Shown: one piece after another, positions 56,801 to 64,000 of the stretch
How the letters are laid out: every line of letters begins with the position of its first letter
Numbering within the stretch: the stretch's first letter is position 1
From: Chitinophaga flava
Lineage (GTDB): Bacteria; Bacteroidota; Bacteroidia; Chitinophagales; Chitinophagaceae
DNA: 64,000 nt
Direction of reading: 5' to 3'
Assembly: GCF_003308995.1 (NCBI RefSeq)
Contig: NZ_QFFJ01000002.1
Span: forward strand, 2,976,001-3,040,000
Notes under the pieces: model-generated
Told to the model about the DNA's origin: nothing
Databases searched by the model: none
Seen by the model: only the letters and a program-made list of their open reading frames with translations
Translations under genes and position numbers: made by a program

Positions 56801-59800
56801 GTGATGTTGAAAGCAGTTCTGAGAATAGCATGTTTGTCAGCCAGTAGCTGCAGCGCCTGTTGGAAGCGCTGTGGATTGAAGTCAGGGAAGCTGCGCTGGT
56901 GCACCATCTGATCATGGTACATGCCCTGTTGTTTGTGCAGCACGGATTCAAAGACCATTCCTTTTTCAATATCACTCATCGGATAGATGTCTTCAATATT
57001 GTCGACATCTTCGATCTGTTGCAGTACCGTGTCTTTCAGCGTTTGGATGGCTGCTTTTACTGCTGTTTCTTTTTGCAGTCGTTCTGCCTGTTGCTGGGTT
57101 CTCTGTGGAGCGCCGGATTGTACGTGTGCCAGCAGCTCAGCGATGGTATTGTGTTGGTATACATCCGCGACTGAAATGTCTAGCTGGGTAACTTTTTTAA
57201 CGGCAGCGAGCATACGTAGTATTTTGATAGAGTCACCACCAAGGAGGAAGAAACTATGAGCTGTGCCAATGTTTTCTTTGCCCAGGATCTCCTGCCAGAT
57301 GTCAACGAACTGCTGTTCTGTTTCGTTGGCCGGTGCTACATATGCCGTTTCCAGCCCGAGCGCTGAAGTAGGTGCTGGCAGCTTTGATTTATCAACCTTT
57401 CCGTTATGGGTGAGCGGCAATGTTTCCAGCTGAATAAGATAACCCGGATGCATATACGCCGGCAGCTGTGCAGTCAGGAATGACTGTAGTTCCGTTGTAG
57501 AGAGCTGTTGATCGCTCACCAGATAAGCTGCCAGTTCCTTATCCCCATCTTTATTATTGATCGGTATTACTACTGCGCTGGAAAGACCTGGATATGTCAG
57601 CAGCACATTTTCGATTTCACCGGGTTCTATACGATACCCTCTGATCTTCACCTGCTCGTCTTTTCTGCCGATAAATTGTATTTGTCCGTCGGGAAGCCAC
57701 CTGCCGATGTCACCGGTCTTATACATGCGTTGTCCGGGGCGGAACGGATTAGGAACGAACTTCCGGGCTGTGAGCTGCGGATTATTGAGATACTGCCTGG
57801 CCAGACCTGCGCCGCTGATGCAGATTTCTCCCGGAATGCCTATCGGACAAAGCTGCCCCTGCGGAGAGAGGATAAAAATCTCTATGCCGTAGATGGGTTT
57901 GCCGATGAGGACAGGGGTATGTTCATCAAGTTCTTTTACGATACAACCTACAGTTGTTTCCGTAGGTCCGTATTCGTTATAGACTTTTACCTGTGGGTTG
58001 AGCAGTTTAAGTGTACGTACTTGTTCTGCCGTTACCTGTTCACCTCCGAGAATAGCCGTGTGGATGGCTGTTTTGGCAAGGTTCAGCTGTGCGATCATGT
58101 TCACATGCGAAGGCGTGACCTTTATCGCATTTACACCGCTGCGCGGATTACAGCATTGCTGCAGTACGGTGGCAACATCCAGTTGTTGATTGTACACGGT
58201 TATCCTTCCACCGGACGTGAGCGGAGAGAATATGCTGGTAATAGACAGATCGAAGGAGATAGAAGTAAAGAGCGCAAAGTGAGGTGCCTTGCTGTTATGG
58301 AAGTAGTAAGCATTGGCCCATTGAATATAATGGGATAGGTTGGCATGAGTCATGGCACAACCTTTAGGCTGCCCGGTAGATCCGGAAGTATAGATCACGT
58401 AAGCAAGGTTATCACCGGGGATATCAGTCCAAACAATCTTATCTGCTTCCGGAAGTCCATCCAGCTGGGCATCTACCGCAAACACCGGTCCCTGATAATA
58501 ATCAATATCAAAAATGTAGTCTGTCTGAGTAATCAGCAATACTGCGGCTGCATCCTGTATGATATACTGTTTGCGCGCAGGAGGATACACGGGGTCTACC
58601 GGCACAAAGGCGGCTCCGGTCTTTAAAACCGCCAGCATGGCAATGATGGTCTTTTCGGAGCGGTCCATCATGAGTGCTACACGCTGGTCCGGCTGGATAT
58701 TGTGCTGTGTTTTGATGTAAAATGCCAGTCGGTCAGAAGCCTTTTCCAGCTGTAGATAGGAGAGAGCGGTGTTTTCAAATATGACAGCCGTGGCTTGGGG
58801 ATGTTGTTTTACCTGCTTTCTGAATAACGTTAATACATCAGTAAGGCCTTCATAGAGGGCAGGAGTGGTATTGAACGCTTTTAGTAATTGTTGCTGTTCT
58901 GCTTTTGGAATATAGGAAAGCTGGGCGATAGCCTTATCAGGCATGCTGATACCCGCTATCATCAATTCTTCCAGCTGGGTAAACATACGATGGATGGTCG
59001 CTTCTTCAAACAAATCAGTGTTATACTCCATCAGCAGGTCCAGTCCTTCTGCCGATTCCATAAAAATAAAGGTGAGGTCGAATTTGCTGACTGCTGGCGC
59101 GTCTGCCTGATATTTGCTGATGGTCAGTCCGGATAACTGTTGCTGGACATTGGTTTTTTCTTTGTTATAATGATAGTCGATCAGCACATCAAACAGTGGG
59201 CTTCGGCTCAGATCTCTCTGTAAGTTCAGGGCATCCGGTAGTTGATCAAAAGGAAATGCCTGATGCTGGTAGGCCGTTGTAGTGACTTGTTTGGCTTGTT
59301 GGAGGAGTTCAGCAAAAGAAGTGTTTTCGTTTAGCTGTATGCGTAATGCAAGGGTATTAAGATAAAACCCGATCTGTTCCGTCAGGTCTGCATGCTCCCT
59401 GCCGGCAACGGGGCTGCCGATGATAATATCTTCCTGGTTGCTGTTGCGATGCAGCAAGGCTGTAACGCCTGCCAGCAGGCCCATGAACAGGGTTGAACTT
59501 TGCTCGAGGCAAAGGGATTGTAGCGCCGCTGCCACTTTAGGTGCAACAGGTTTAATGATACTGTTGCCGTTATAGGTTTTGAGTGCAGGCCTGGGTTTGT
59601 CAAGCGGTAGTTCCAGCACGGGCAAAGGCGCCTGTAACTGCTGCAGCCAGTATTGCCGATGCTGCTCCTGTGTTTCGCCACTAAGTTGCTGCTGCTGCCA
59701 GCAGGCATAGTCTTTATATTGTATAGCCAGCGGCTGTAACTCCATCTGCTGGCCGGTGATAGCGCTATTGTAAAACTGTAGCAGTTCCTTAATCAGGATG

Positions 59801-62800
59801 TCCATAGACCATCCATCACTACAGATATGATGCATCAGATAGGTGAATACCCATTTATCATCAGCGAGCTGGTATAAGGCGGCGCGCAGCAGTGGTCCGT
59901 TTTTCAGGTCAAACGGTTGCCGGAGATTCTGTTGTACATGCTGGTCTACCAGTTGCGGCATGGCACGGAGGTCTAGTATGCTAACAGCGAAGGTGCTTGC
60001 TTTTTCTACGGAAAGTACCAGCTGTCTGGGTTCTCCCTGTTCGTTCTGCACAAATACGGTACGCAGACTTTCATGCCTGGCTATCAGGTTGTTAAAGGCG
60101 GTGTTGAGTGCATCGATACGAAGGCTGCCTTCGAACAGAAACACCCCGGGCATATGATAGGCCACACTGCTTTCGGGGAACTGGCTGAGTACCCAGAGTC
60201 TGTGCTGGGAAGACGATAGCGGATAATCTGCCTGAGGGGCAGCGGGCGTAATATTATTAAATGAGATGCTGTTGGCTGCCGCTACAAACATTGCTTGTTG
60301 TTGCAATGTTGTTCGGGCAAAAATATCCTTGAGGTCTACTTTAATTTTAAAAGTTCGCTGCAGCTGGTTGGCTAAACGGATGGCCGAGAGGCTATGTCCC
60401 CCAAGGTCGAAGAAACTGTCCAGCATACTTATTTTTTCTTTTCCGAGAACTTCCTGCCAGATGCTGACCAGTTGTTGTTCCGTTTCGTTGGCCGGAGCTA
60501 CGTATACGGCGCGGCCGGAAGTTTGTTCAGTAGGAGAAGGTAATCCGGACTTGTCGACTTTCCCGTTGTGGGTAAGGGGCAGTGTTTCCAACTGAATGAA
60601 ATAACCAGGATGCATATACGCCGGCAGCTGTGTAGCCAGGAATGACTGTATATCGGCTGTAGATAGTGTCCGTTGGCTGGTAAAATAGGCTGCCAGTTCT
60701 TTGTCACCCTCTTTATTATTTACCGCAATGACTACTACCTCACTAATGTTCGGATATGTCAGCAACACATTTTCAATTTCACCGGGTTCTATGCGGTAGC
60801 CTCTGATCTTTACCTGTTCGTCTTTTCTGCCGATGAATTGTATTTGTCCATCAGGGAGCCATCTGCCGAGGTCACCGGTTTTGTACATGCGTTGTCCCGG
60901 GCGGAATGGATTAGGAATAAATTTTTGTGCGGTGAGTGGTGGATTATTGAGATACTGCCTTGCCAGACCTGCGCCACTGATGCAGATTTCCCCGGGTATA
61001 CCTACCGGACAAAGCTGCCCCTGCGGAGAGAGAATGAAGATCTCTATGCCGTAGATGGGTTTGCCGATGAGGATGGGAGTATGTTCATCGAGTTCTTTGA
61101 CGATACATCCTACTGTTGTTTCCGTAGGTCCGTACTCGTTATAGACTTTTACCTGCGGATTAAGTGATTTGAGTGTACGTACCTGCTCCGTTGTTACCTG
61201 CTCTCCCCCTAGAATAGCGGTGTTGATGGCCGTTTCGGTGAGGTTCAGCTGTGCGATCATGTTCACATGCGAGGGAGTGACCTTTATCGCATTTACACCA
61301 CTGCGGGGATCACAGCATTGTTGCAGTACGGAGGCAATGTCCAGTTGTTGATTATATACTGTGAGTGTCCCTCCGGATGTGAGCGGACAGAATATACTGG
61401 TGATAGACAGATCAAAAGAGATGGAGGTAAAGAGCGCAAAGTGAGGCGCTTGGCCATTGTTGAAGTACCCGGCATTAGCCCATTGTATATAATGAGATAG
61501 GTTGGCATTGGTCATAGCACAACCTTTAGGCTGCCCTGTAGATCCGGAAGTGTAGATCACATAAGCGAGATTATCGCCGGGAGTATCAGTCCCAACAGCC
61601 TTATCCGCTTCCGGAAGTCCGTCCAGCTGGGCATCAACCGCAAATACGGGTCCCTGATAATAATCAATATCAAATATATAATCTGTCTGAGTGATCAGCA
61701 GCACGGTGGCTGCATCCTGAATGATATACTGTTTGCGTGCTGGTGGGTATACCGGATCTACCGGAACAAAAGCAGCACCAGCTTTTAAAACCGCCAGCAT
61801 GGCAATGATGGTCTTTTCGGAGCGGTCCATCATGAGCGCTATGCGTTGGTCCGGCAGGATATTGTACTGTGTTTTGATATAAGATGCCAGCCGGTCAGAA
61901 GCCTCGTCCAGCTGGAGATAGGAGAGAACAGTGTTTTCAAATATTACAGCCGTGGCCTGCGGGTGTTGTGTTACCTGTTTTCTGAATAACGTTAAAACAG
62001 GAATATAACCATCGTAGAGTGCGGGAGTAGTATTAAAATCTTTTAGCAACAACTGTTGTTCTGCTTCCGGAATATAGGAAAGCTGACCGATAACCTTGTC
62101 AGGTGTGCTGATACCCGCTGCCATCAATTCTTCCAGCTGGGTAAACATGCGATGGACAGTCGCTTCTTCAAACAAATCAGTATTATATTCCAACAACAGG
62201 TCTAGTCCTTCTGCTGAATCTATAAAAATAAAGGTGAGATCAAACTTACTGACTGCTGGGGCTCCCGTATCATAAGTGCTAATCCTGAGCCCCTGGAGGG
62301 TTTTAGCCGTGGTTAATGCCCGATGTTTATTATCATGATAATCTACCAGGACGTCAAACAGCGGGCTGCGGCTCATGTCCCGCTGCAGTGCCAGATCATC
62401 CAGCAATTGATCAAAAGGATAGGACTGATGCCGGTATGCCTGTAGGGTTGTTTGTTTTGCGTGTTGCAGGAGTGCTGCAAAAGAAGTGTTTTCACCCAGT
62501 TGCATGCGCAGTGCGAGCGTATTCAGGAAAAAGCCGATTTGTCGTTCCAGGTCAGCATGTTCCCTGCCTGCAATCGGGCTACCGATAATAATATCCTCCT
62601 GGTTGCTGTTGCGATGTAGTAAGGCTGTAACACCTGCCAGTAATCCCATGAACAAGGTAGCATCCTGCTGGCGGCAGAGCGCATGCAGACCGGCAGCTAC
62701 CTGCGGGCGGACTGTTTTTCGGATGCTGTTGCCATTATACGTCTTCAGTGCAGGTCTTTGTTTGTCAACCGCTAACTCCAGCACAGGCAGCGGACCTTGC

Positions 62801-63624
62801 AGCTGCTTTAACCAGTATTGTTTATGCTGTTGTAAGGCCTGTTCACCCAGCTGCTGTTGTTGCCAGCAGGCATAGTCTTTATATTGAATAGTCAACGGTT
62901 GTAGCTCCGGCTGCTGGCCGGCTGCATAACTGTTGTAGAACAATAACAGTTCCTGTATCAGAATATCCATCGACCAGCCATCGCTACAGATATGATGCAT
63001 GACATAGGTAAACACCCAATGGTCATCTGCAATCTGATAGATGGCTGCATGCAATAGCGGGCCTTGGGTAAGATTAAAAAACCGCTCGAAATCCTTTTGT
63101 ATATGTTGTTGTAATAAGTCCTGTTGCTGTGGTGCATTCCGCAGATCTGTATAAGAAGGGCTGAAAGCAGCTACCGCTTTTTCTGCGGGCAGAATCACCT
63201 GTCCCGGCTCACCTTCTTCATCTTGAAGAAATATTGTCCGCAGGCTTTCATGACGAGTGATGAGGTTTTTAAAAGCAAAGGAGAGTGCTTCCATTTCAAA
63301 GGTGCCTTTAAAGGAATAGGCCGCCGGCATATTATAAGCCCTGCTGACATCCTGTAACTGGCCCAATACCCAGAGTCTGCGCTGCGCTGAAGAAAGGGGG
63401 TAGAACGCCTGCGGCTGTGCAACCGGAATCCTTGCACCAGACATGTCTGCAGCTGTGGTGGGTGCATTGTCCAGCAGTATCTGCAGGAGGTCCTGTTTTC
63501 TTCGTTTTATTTCTGCAATCAGTTCAGGGTCTACAGCAGCATTACTGGCAAATACTTTCAGCTCACCGTCTATGATCTCCAGAAAAATATTGTTGTCCTT
63601 TATTTTATCCAGGAAGTCTCTCAT
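53818..63624 (-). CDS. NRPS, three modules, all predicted for Asn
   Basis: 3268 residues. Order: TubC-type docking domain (1-55), C-A-T(GGHSL, Ser near 1077), C-A-T(GGDSI, near 2131), linker, second-type C-A-T(GGHSL, near 3208). The three A domains again read DLTKIGEVGK (core motifs encoded near 61410, 58250 and 55018), although the third has FDLT in place of FDLS and a clearly divergent segment between motifs A2 and A3. The second carrier domain has FFLLGGDSIK where the others have FFHLGGDSIK. The first module breaks the two-module repeat seen downstream and may be the last of an upstream block. The C-terminus ends EKLTVTI. ATGA overlaps join this gene to both neighbours. Confidence 0.95.
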   Translation of the reverse strand: MRDFLDKIKDNNIFLEIIDGELKVFASNAAVDPELIAEIKRRKQDLLQILLDNAPTTAADMSGARIPVAQPQAFYPLSSAQRRLWVLGQLQDVSRAYNMPAAYSFKGTFEMEALSFAFKNLITRHESLRTIFLQDEEGEPGQVILPAEKAVAAFSPSYTDLRNAPQQQDLLQQHIQKDFERFFNLTQGPLLHAAIYQIADDHWVFTYVMHHICSDGWSMDILIQELLLFYNSYAAGQQPELQPLTIQYKDYACWQQQQLGEQALQQHKQYWLKQLQGPLPVLELAVDKQRPALKTYNGNSIRKTVRPQVAAGLHALCRQQDATLFMGLLAGVTALLHRNSNQEDIIIGSPIAGREHADLERQIGFFLNTLALRMQLGENTSFAALLQHAKQTTLQAYRHQSYPFDQLLDDLALQRDMSRSPLFDVLVDYHDNKHRALTTAKTLQGLRISTYDTGAPAVSKFDLTFIFIDSAEGLDLLLEYNTDLFEEATVHRMFTQLEELMAAGISTPDKVIGQLSYIPEAEQQLLLKDFNTTPALYDGYIPVLTLFRKQVTQHPQATAVIFENTVLSYLQLDEASDRLASYIKTQYNILPDQRIALMMDRSEKTIIAMLAVLKAGAAFVPVDPVYPPARKQYIIQDAATVLLITQTDYIFDIDYYQGPVFAVDAQLDGLPEADKAVGTDTPGDNLAYVIYTSGSTGQPKGCAMTNANLSHYIQWANAGYFNNGQAPHFALFTSISFDLSITSIFCPLTSGGTLTVYNQQLDIASVLQQCCDPRSGVNAIKVTPSHVNMIAQLNLTETAINTAILGGEQVTTEQVRTLKSLNPQVKVYNEYGPTETTVGCIVKELDEHTPILIGKPIYGIEIFILSPQGQLCPVGIPGEICISGAGLARQYLNNPPLTAQKFIPNPFRPGQRMYKTGDLGRWLPDGQIQFIGRKDEQVKIRGYRIEPGEIENVLLTYPNISEVVVIAVNNKEGDKELAAYFTSQRTLSTADIQSFLATQLPAYMHPGYFIQLETLPLTHNGKVDKSGLPSPTEQTSGRAVYVAPANETEQQLVSIWQEVLGKEKISMLDSFFDLGGHSLSAIRLANQLQRTFKIKVDLKDIFARTTLQQQAMFVAAANSISFNNITPAAPQADYPLSSSQHRLWVLSQFPESSVAYHMPGVFLFEGSLRIDALNTAFNNLIARHESLRTVFVQNEQGEPRQLVLSVEKASTFAVSILDLRAMPQLVDQHVQQNLRQPFDLKNGPLLRAALYQLADDKWVFTYLMHHICSDGWSMDILIKELLQFYNSAITGQQMELQPLAIQYKDYACWQQQQLSGETQEQHRQYWLQQLQAPLPVLELPLDKPRPALKTYNGNSIIKPVAPKVAAALQSLCLEQSSTLFMGLLAGVTALLHRNSNQEDIIIGSPVAGREHADLTEQIGFYLNTLALRIQLNENTSFAELLQQAKQVTTTAYQHQAFPFDQLPDALNLQRDLSRSPLFDVLIDYHYNKEKTNVQQQLSGLTISKYQADAPAVSKFDLTFIFMESAEGLDLLMEYNTDLFEEATIHRMFTQLEELMIAGISMPDKAIAQLSYIPKAEQQQLLKAFNTTPALYEGLTDVLTLFRKQVKQHPQATAVIFENTALSYLQLEKASDRLAFYIKTQHNIQPDQRVALMMDRSEKTIIAMLAVLKTGAAFVPVDPVYPPARKQYIIQDAAAVLLITQTDYIFDIDYYQGPVFAVDAQLDGLPEADKIVWTDIPGDNLAYVIYTSGSTGQPKGCAMTHANLSHYIQWANAYYFHNSKAPHFALFTSISFDLSITSIFSPLTSGGRITVYNQQLDVATVLQQCCNPRSGVNAIKVTPSHVNMIAQLNLAKTAIHTAILGGEQVTAEQVRTLKLLNPQVKVYNEYGPTETTVGCIVKELDEHTPVLIGKPIYGIEIFILSPQGQLCPIGIPGEICISGAGLARQYLNNPQLTARKFVPNPFRPGQRMYKTGDIGRWLPDGQIQFIGRKDEQVKIRGYRIEPGEIENVLLTYPGLSSAVVIPINNKDGDKELAAYLVSDQQLSTTELQSFLTAQLPAYMHPGYLIQLETLPLTHNGKVDKSKLPAPTSALGLETAYVAPANETEQQFVDIWQEILGKENIGTAHSFFLLGGDSIKILRMLAAVKKVTQLDISVADVYQHNTIAELLAHVQSGAPQRTQQQAERLQKETAVKAAIQTLKDTVLQQIEDVDNIEDIYPMSDIEKGMVFESVLHKQQGMYHDQMVHQRSFPDFNPQRFQQALQLLADKHAILRTAFNITDFDKELQIVYKKIEAGLHYEDLTHLNKQTQESAIRDFLADQMQLPFDTTVAPLWRMAAFNLGNSDILFVFQCHHAIIDGWSDALFMTELNNLYLQLATNPGFTPEKLNISYKDFIIQHEIDKADDNIKTFWKQDLSDAVRLDIFTTEKKLQVLHYPLEKALMQKLKQAATTLQVSEKAIAFSAYLYLLKVLNFDQQVLTGLVTNMRPNLPNSDQLLGCFLNTIPFYLTVDEQQTGVELALRVHEKMVLLKDKERLSMFEIGRLHNKEQAGNPFFDVLFDYVDFHVFDEVQEQERAAAISSLGITGGIDLTNTYLDFMINRTKGHDILSLRLTHELKAGMRPSDLVEIFTGILEHITTTPSLPLHKINYISETQQQQLLQAFNTVPALYSGYTSVLDLFAEQVKQHADAAAVVFENTSLSYRQLDDMSNKLASHLHTQYSIQPDQRIALMMDRSEKTIIAMLAVLKAGAAFVPVDPVYPPARKQFIIQDADTALLITQTDYIFDIGFYQGPVFAIDAELEVITNNHHLPAKHEGQLQQSPQWLAYVIYTSGSTGQPKGCAMTAANLSHYIRWANAYYFGADGAPHFALFTSISFDLTITSIFCPLTSGGTLTVYNQQLDMATVLQQCCDPHSGVNAIKVTPSHVNMIAQLGLTTTAISKAILGGEQVTTEQVRVLRSLNPQMKVYNEYGPTETTVGCIVKELDEHTPILIGKPISETEIFILSSQGQLCPIGAPGEICIGGAGLARQYLNNPQLTAQKFVMNPFRPGQRMYRTGDLGRWLPDGQIQFIGRKDEQVKIRGYRIEPGEIENVLLACPGVDAAIVLPWANQAAEKDLVAYLLGEQALSIADIKSFLTTQLPAYMHPGYFVQLETLPLTHNGKVDKTRLPSPAEQASGGAVYVAPTNDIEQQLVDIWQEVLEKERIGIKDNFFDLGGHSLSVVRILSKIRNKYNADLKMDILFSNPTIEFIALEIARHQWATTGNTHSGLNEKLTVTI

Positions 63625-64000
63625 ATCTCAATTTGTATTAACTGTTCTCTGTTTTGTGATTGTTTGTTTTGATGATGCAACAGCAGAATCTGTTCTGCCA
63701 CGCCTTCAATTGTTGGTCTCCGGAATATTCCCTGGATATTGAGTTGTACCTGGAAATCTGCGTTGATCCTGGATATGAGCCGCATGGCTTTGAGGCTATG
63801 GCCGCCGAGATCAAAGAAGTTATCCTGAACGCTTATCTTTTCTTTCCCCAGCATTTCCTGCCAGATGTATTGTAACTGTTGTTCCGTATCGTTGCGTGGC
63901 GCTACATATTCCGTGGTACTTCCCGAATGGCCCGCTGTAGGAGGTGGCAGTTGTTTTTTGTCGATTTTACCATTAGCATTTAACGGCAGTGCAGGCAGTT
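63621..64000 (-). CDS. NRPS C-terminus (end of A domain plus carrier domain), cut by window edge
   Basis: About 126 residues are visible: the A10 motif (NANGKIDKKQLP), then a carrier domain with DNFFDLGGHSLKAMRL (Ser encoded near 63800), and a tail ending LIQIEI. The gene continues beyond 64000, so the start of the assembly line and any loading or acylating module are out of view. The stop overlaps the start of the 3268-residue NRPS by ATGA, which fixes the protein order. The specificity of this A domain cannot be read. Confidence 0.9.
   Translation of the reverse strand, partial: LPALPLNANGKIDKKQLPPPTAGHSGSTTEYVAPRNDTEQQLQYIWQEMLGKEKISVQDNFFDLGGHSLKAMRLISRINADFQVQLNIQGIFRRPTIEGVAEQILLLHHQNKQSQNREQLIQIEI

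Larger units (their letters stand above)
26953..64000 (-). other. NRPS biosynthetic gene cluster (oligo-asparagine peptide predicted), left boundary inside window
   Basis: All genes from 64000 down to 26953 point left with short gaps or overlaps: four NRPS, CmlA-type hydroxylase, SyrD-type exporter, TonB-dependent receptor, type II thioesterase. The TetR gene with its own promoter marks the left boundary. No MbtH-like protein, phosphopantetheinyl transferase or regulator is visible in this part. Confidence 0.88.
33521..64000 (-). repeat. Tandem, highly similar NRPS module repeats
   Basis: Nine modules of about 3.2 kb repeat the same A-domain sequence with very few differences at protein and DNA level. 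Segments compared by eye (for example near 44641, 51011 and 60791) differ at only a few bases per hundred. One 76-base block at 44326-44401 recurs exactly at 50698-50773. This points to recent duplication or ongoing gene conversion. Confidence 0.85.

Noticed and set aside
33521..63624. Epimerisation domains expected from the GGDSI carriers
   Set aside because: No E-domain motifs are present. Every HHxxxDG domain is followed by an A domain and reads as a condensation domain.
33521..64000. CRISPR array or satellite repeat
   Set aside because: The periodicity is about 3.2 kb and entirely coding, explained by NRPS modules; no short spacer-repeat pattern exists.

Overview
The window looks like a chromosomal segment of a Bacteroidota member, most likely Chitinophagaceae (Chitinophaga-like). 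The reasons are TAnnTTTG-type promoter elements, a type IX secretion C-terminal sorting domain, a Bacteroidota-style TonB-dependent outer-membrane barrel, LytS/LytTR signalling, an SpvB/FG-GAP/Rhs giant protein and a very large NRPS locus. No rRNA, tRNA, CRISPR array or insertion sequence was seen.

Left part (1-26.9 kb), from the left. A truncated AraC-type regulator diverges from a small secreted protein. A three-gene tripartite RND efflux operon (fusion protein, HAE1 pump, outer-membrane factor) follows. Next is an Rhs operon (7.3-16.1 kb): a 2126-residue SpvB/FG-GAP/Rhs protein ending in a papain-like (C39-like) protease tip, two secreted proteins of unknown function, and a small T9SS-sorted protein carrying a YD-like motif. 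After it come an exported acetolactate decarboxylase, a secreted hypothetical, a four-gene redox operon (dihaem P460-like protein, lipoprotein, DUF1223, Ohr), a LytS/LytTR two-component pair, and an unrecognised 335-residue protein. This part ends with a TetR / hydrolase / MFS locus whose three upstream regions share one palindromic operator.

Right part (26.9-64 kb). This is one leftward gene cluster for a nonribosomal peptide. Transcription runs from beyond position 64000 through four NRPS genes, the first cut by the window end and the first three joined by ATGA overlaps. It then passes through a CmlA-type diiron hydroxylase, a SyrD/PvdE-type exporter, a TonB-dependent outer-membrane protein and a type II thioesterase. 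Nine complete modules are visible, followed by a terminal thioesterase domain.

The striking result is that all nine adenylation domains read as the same specificity code, DLTKIGEVGK. This is one conservative change from the classical asparagine code, so the line should make an asparagine homopolymer or very Asn-rich peptide. From the second module of the 3268-residue protein onward the modules form a strict two-module repeat. Conventional C-A-T(GGDSI) alternates with a second C type-A-T(GGHSL), with no epimerisation domain anywhere. With the CmlA-like enzyme, the simplest model is an oligo-asparagine, possibly beta-hydroxylated and possibly alternating in stereochemistry, exported across the inner membrane and handled by a dedicated outer-membrane barrel. 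I know of no described product matching this. The chemistry is inference; the shared code and alternating layout are read directly from the sequence.
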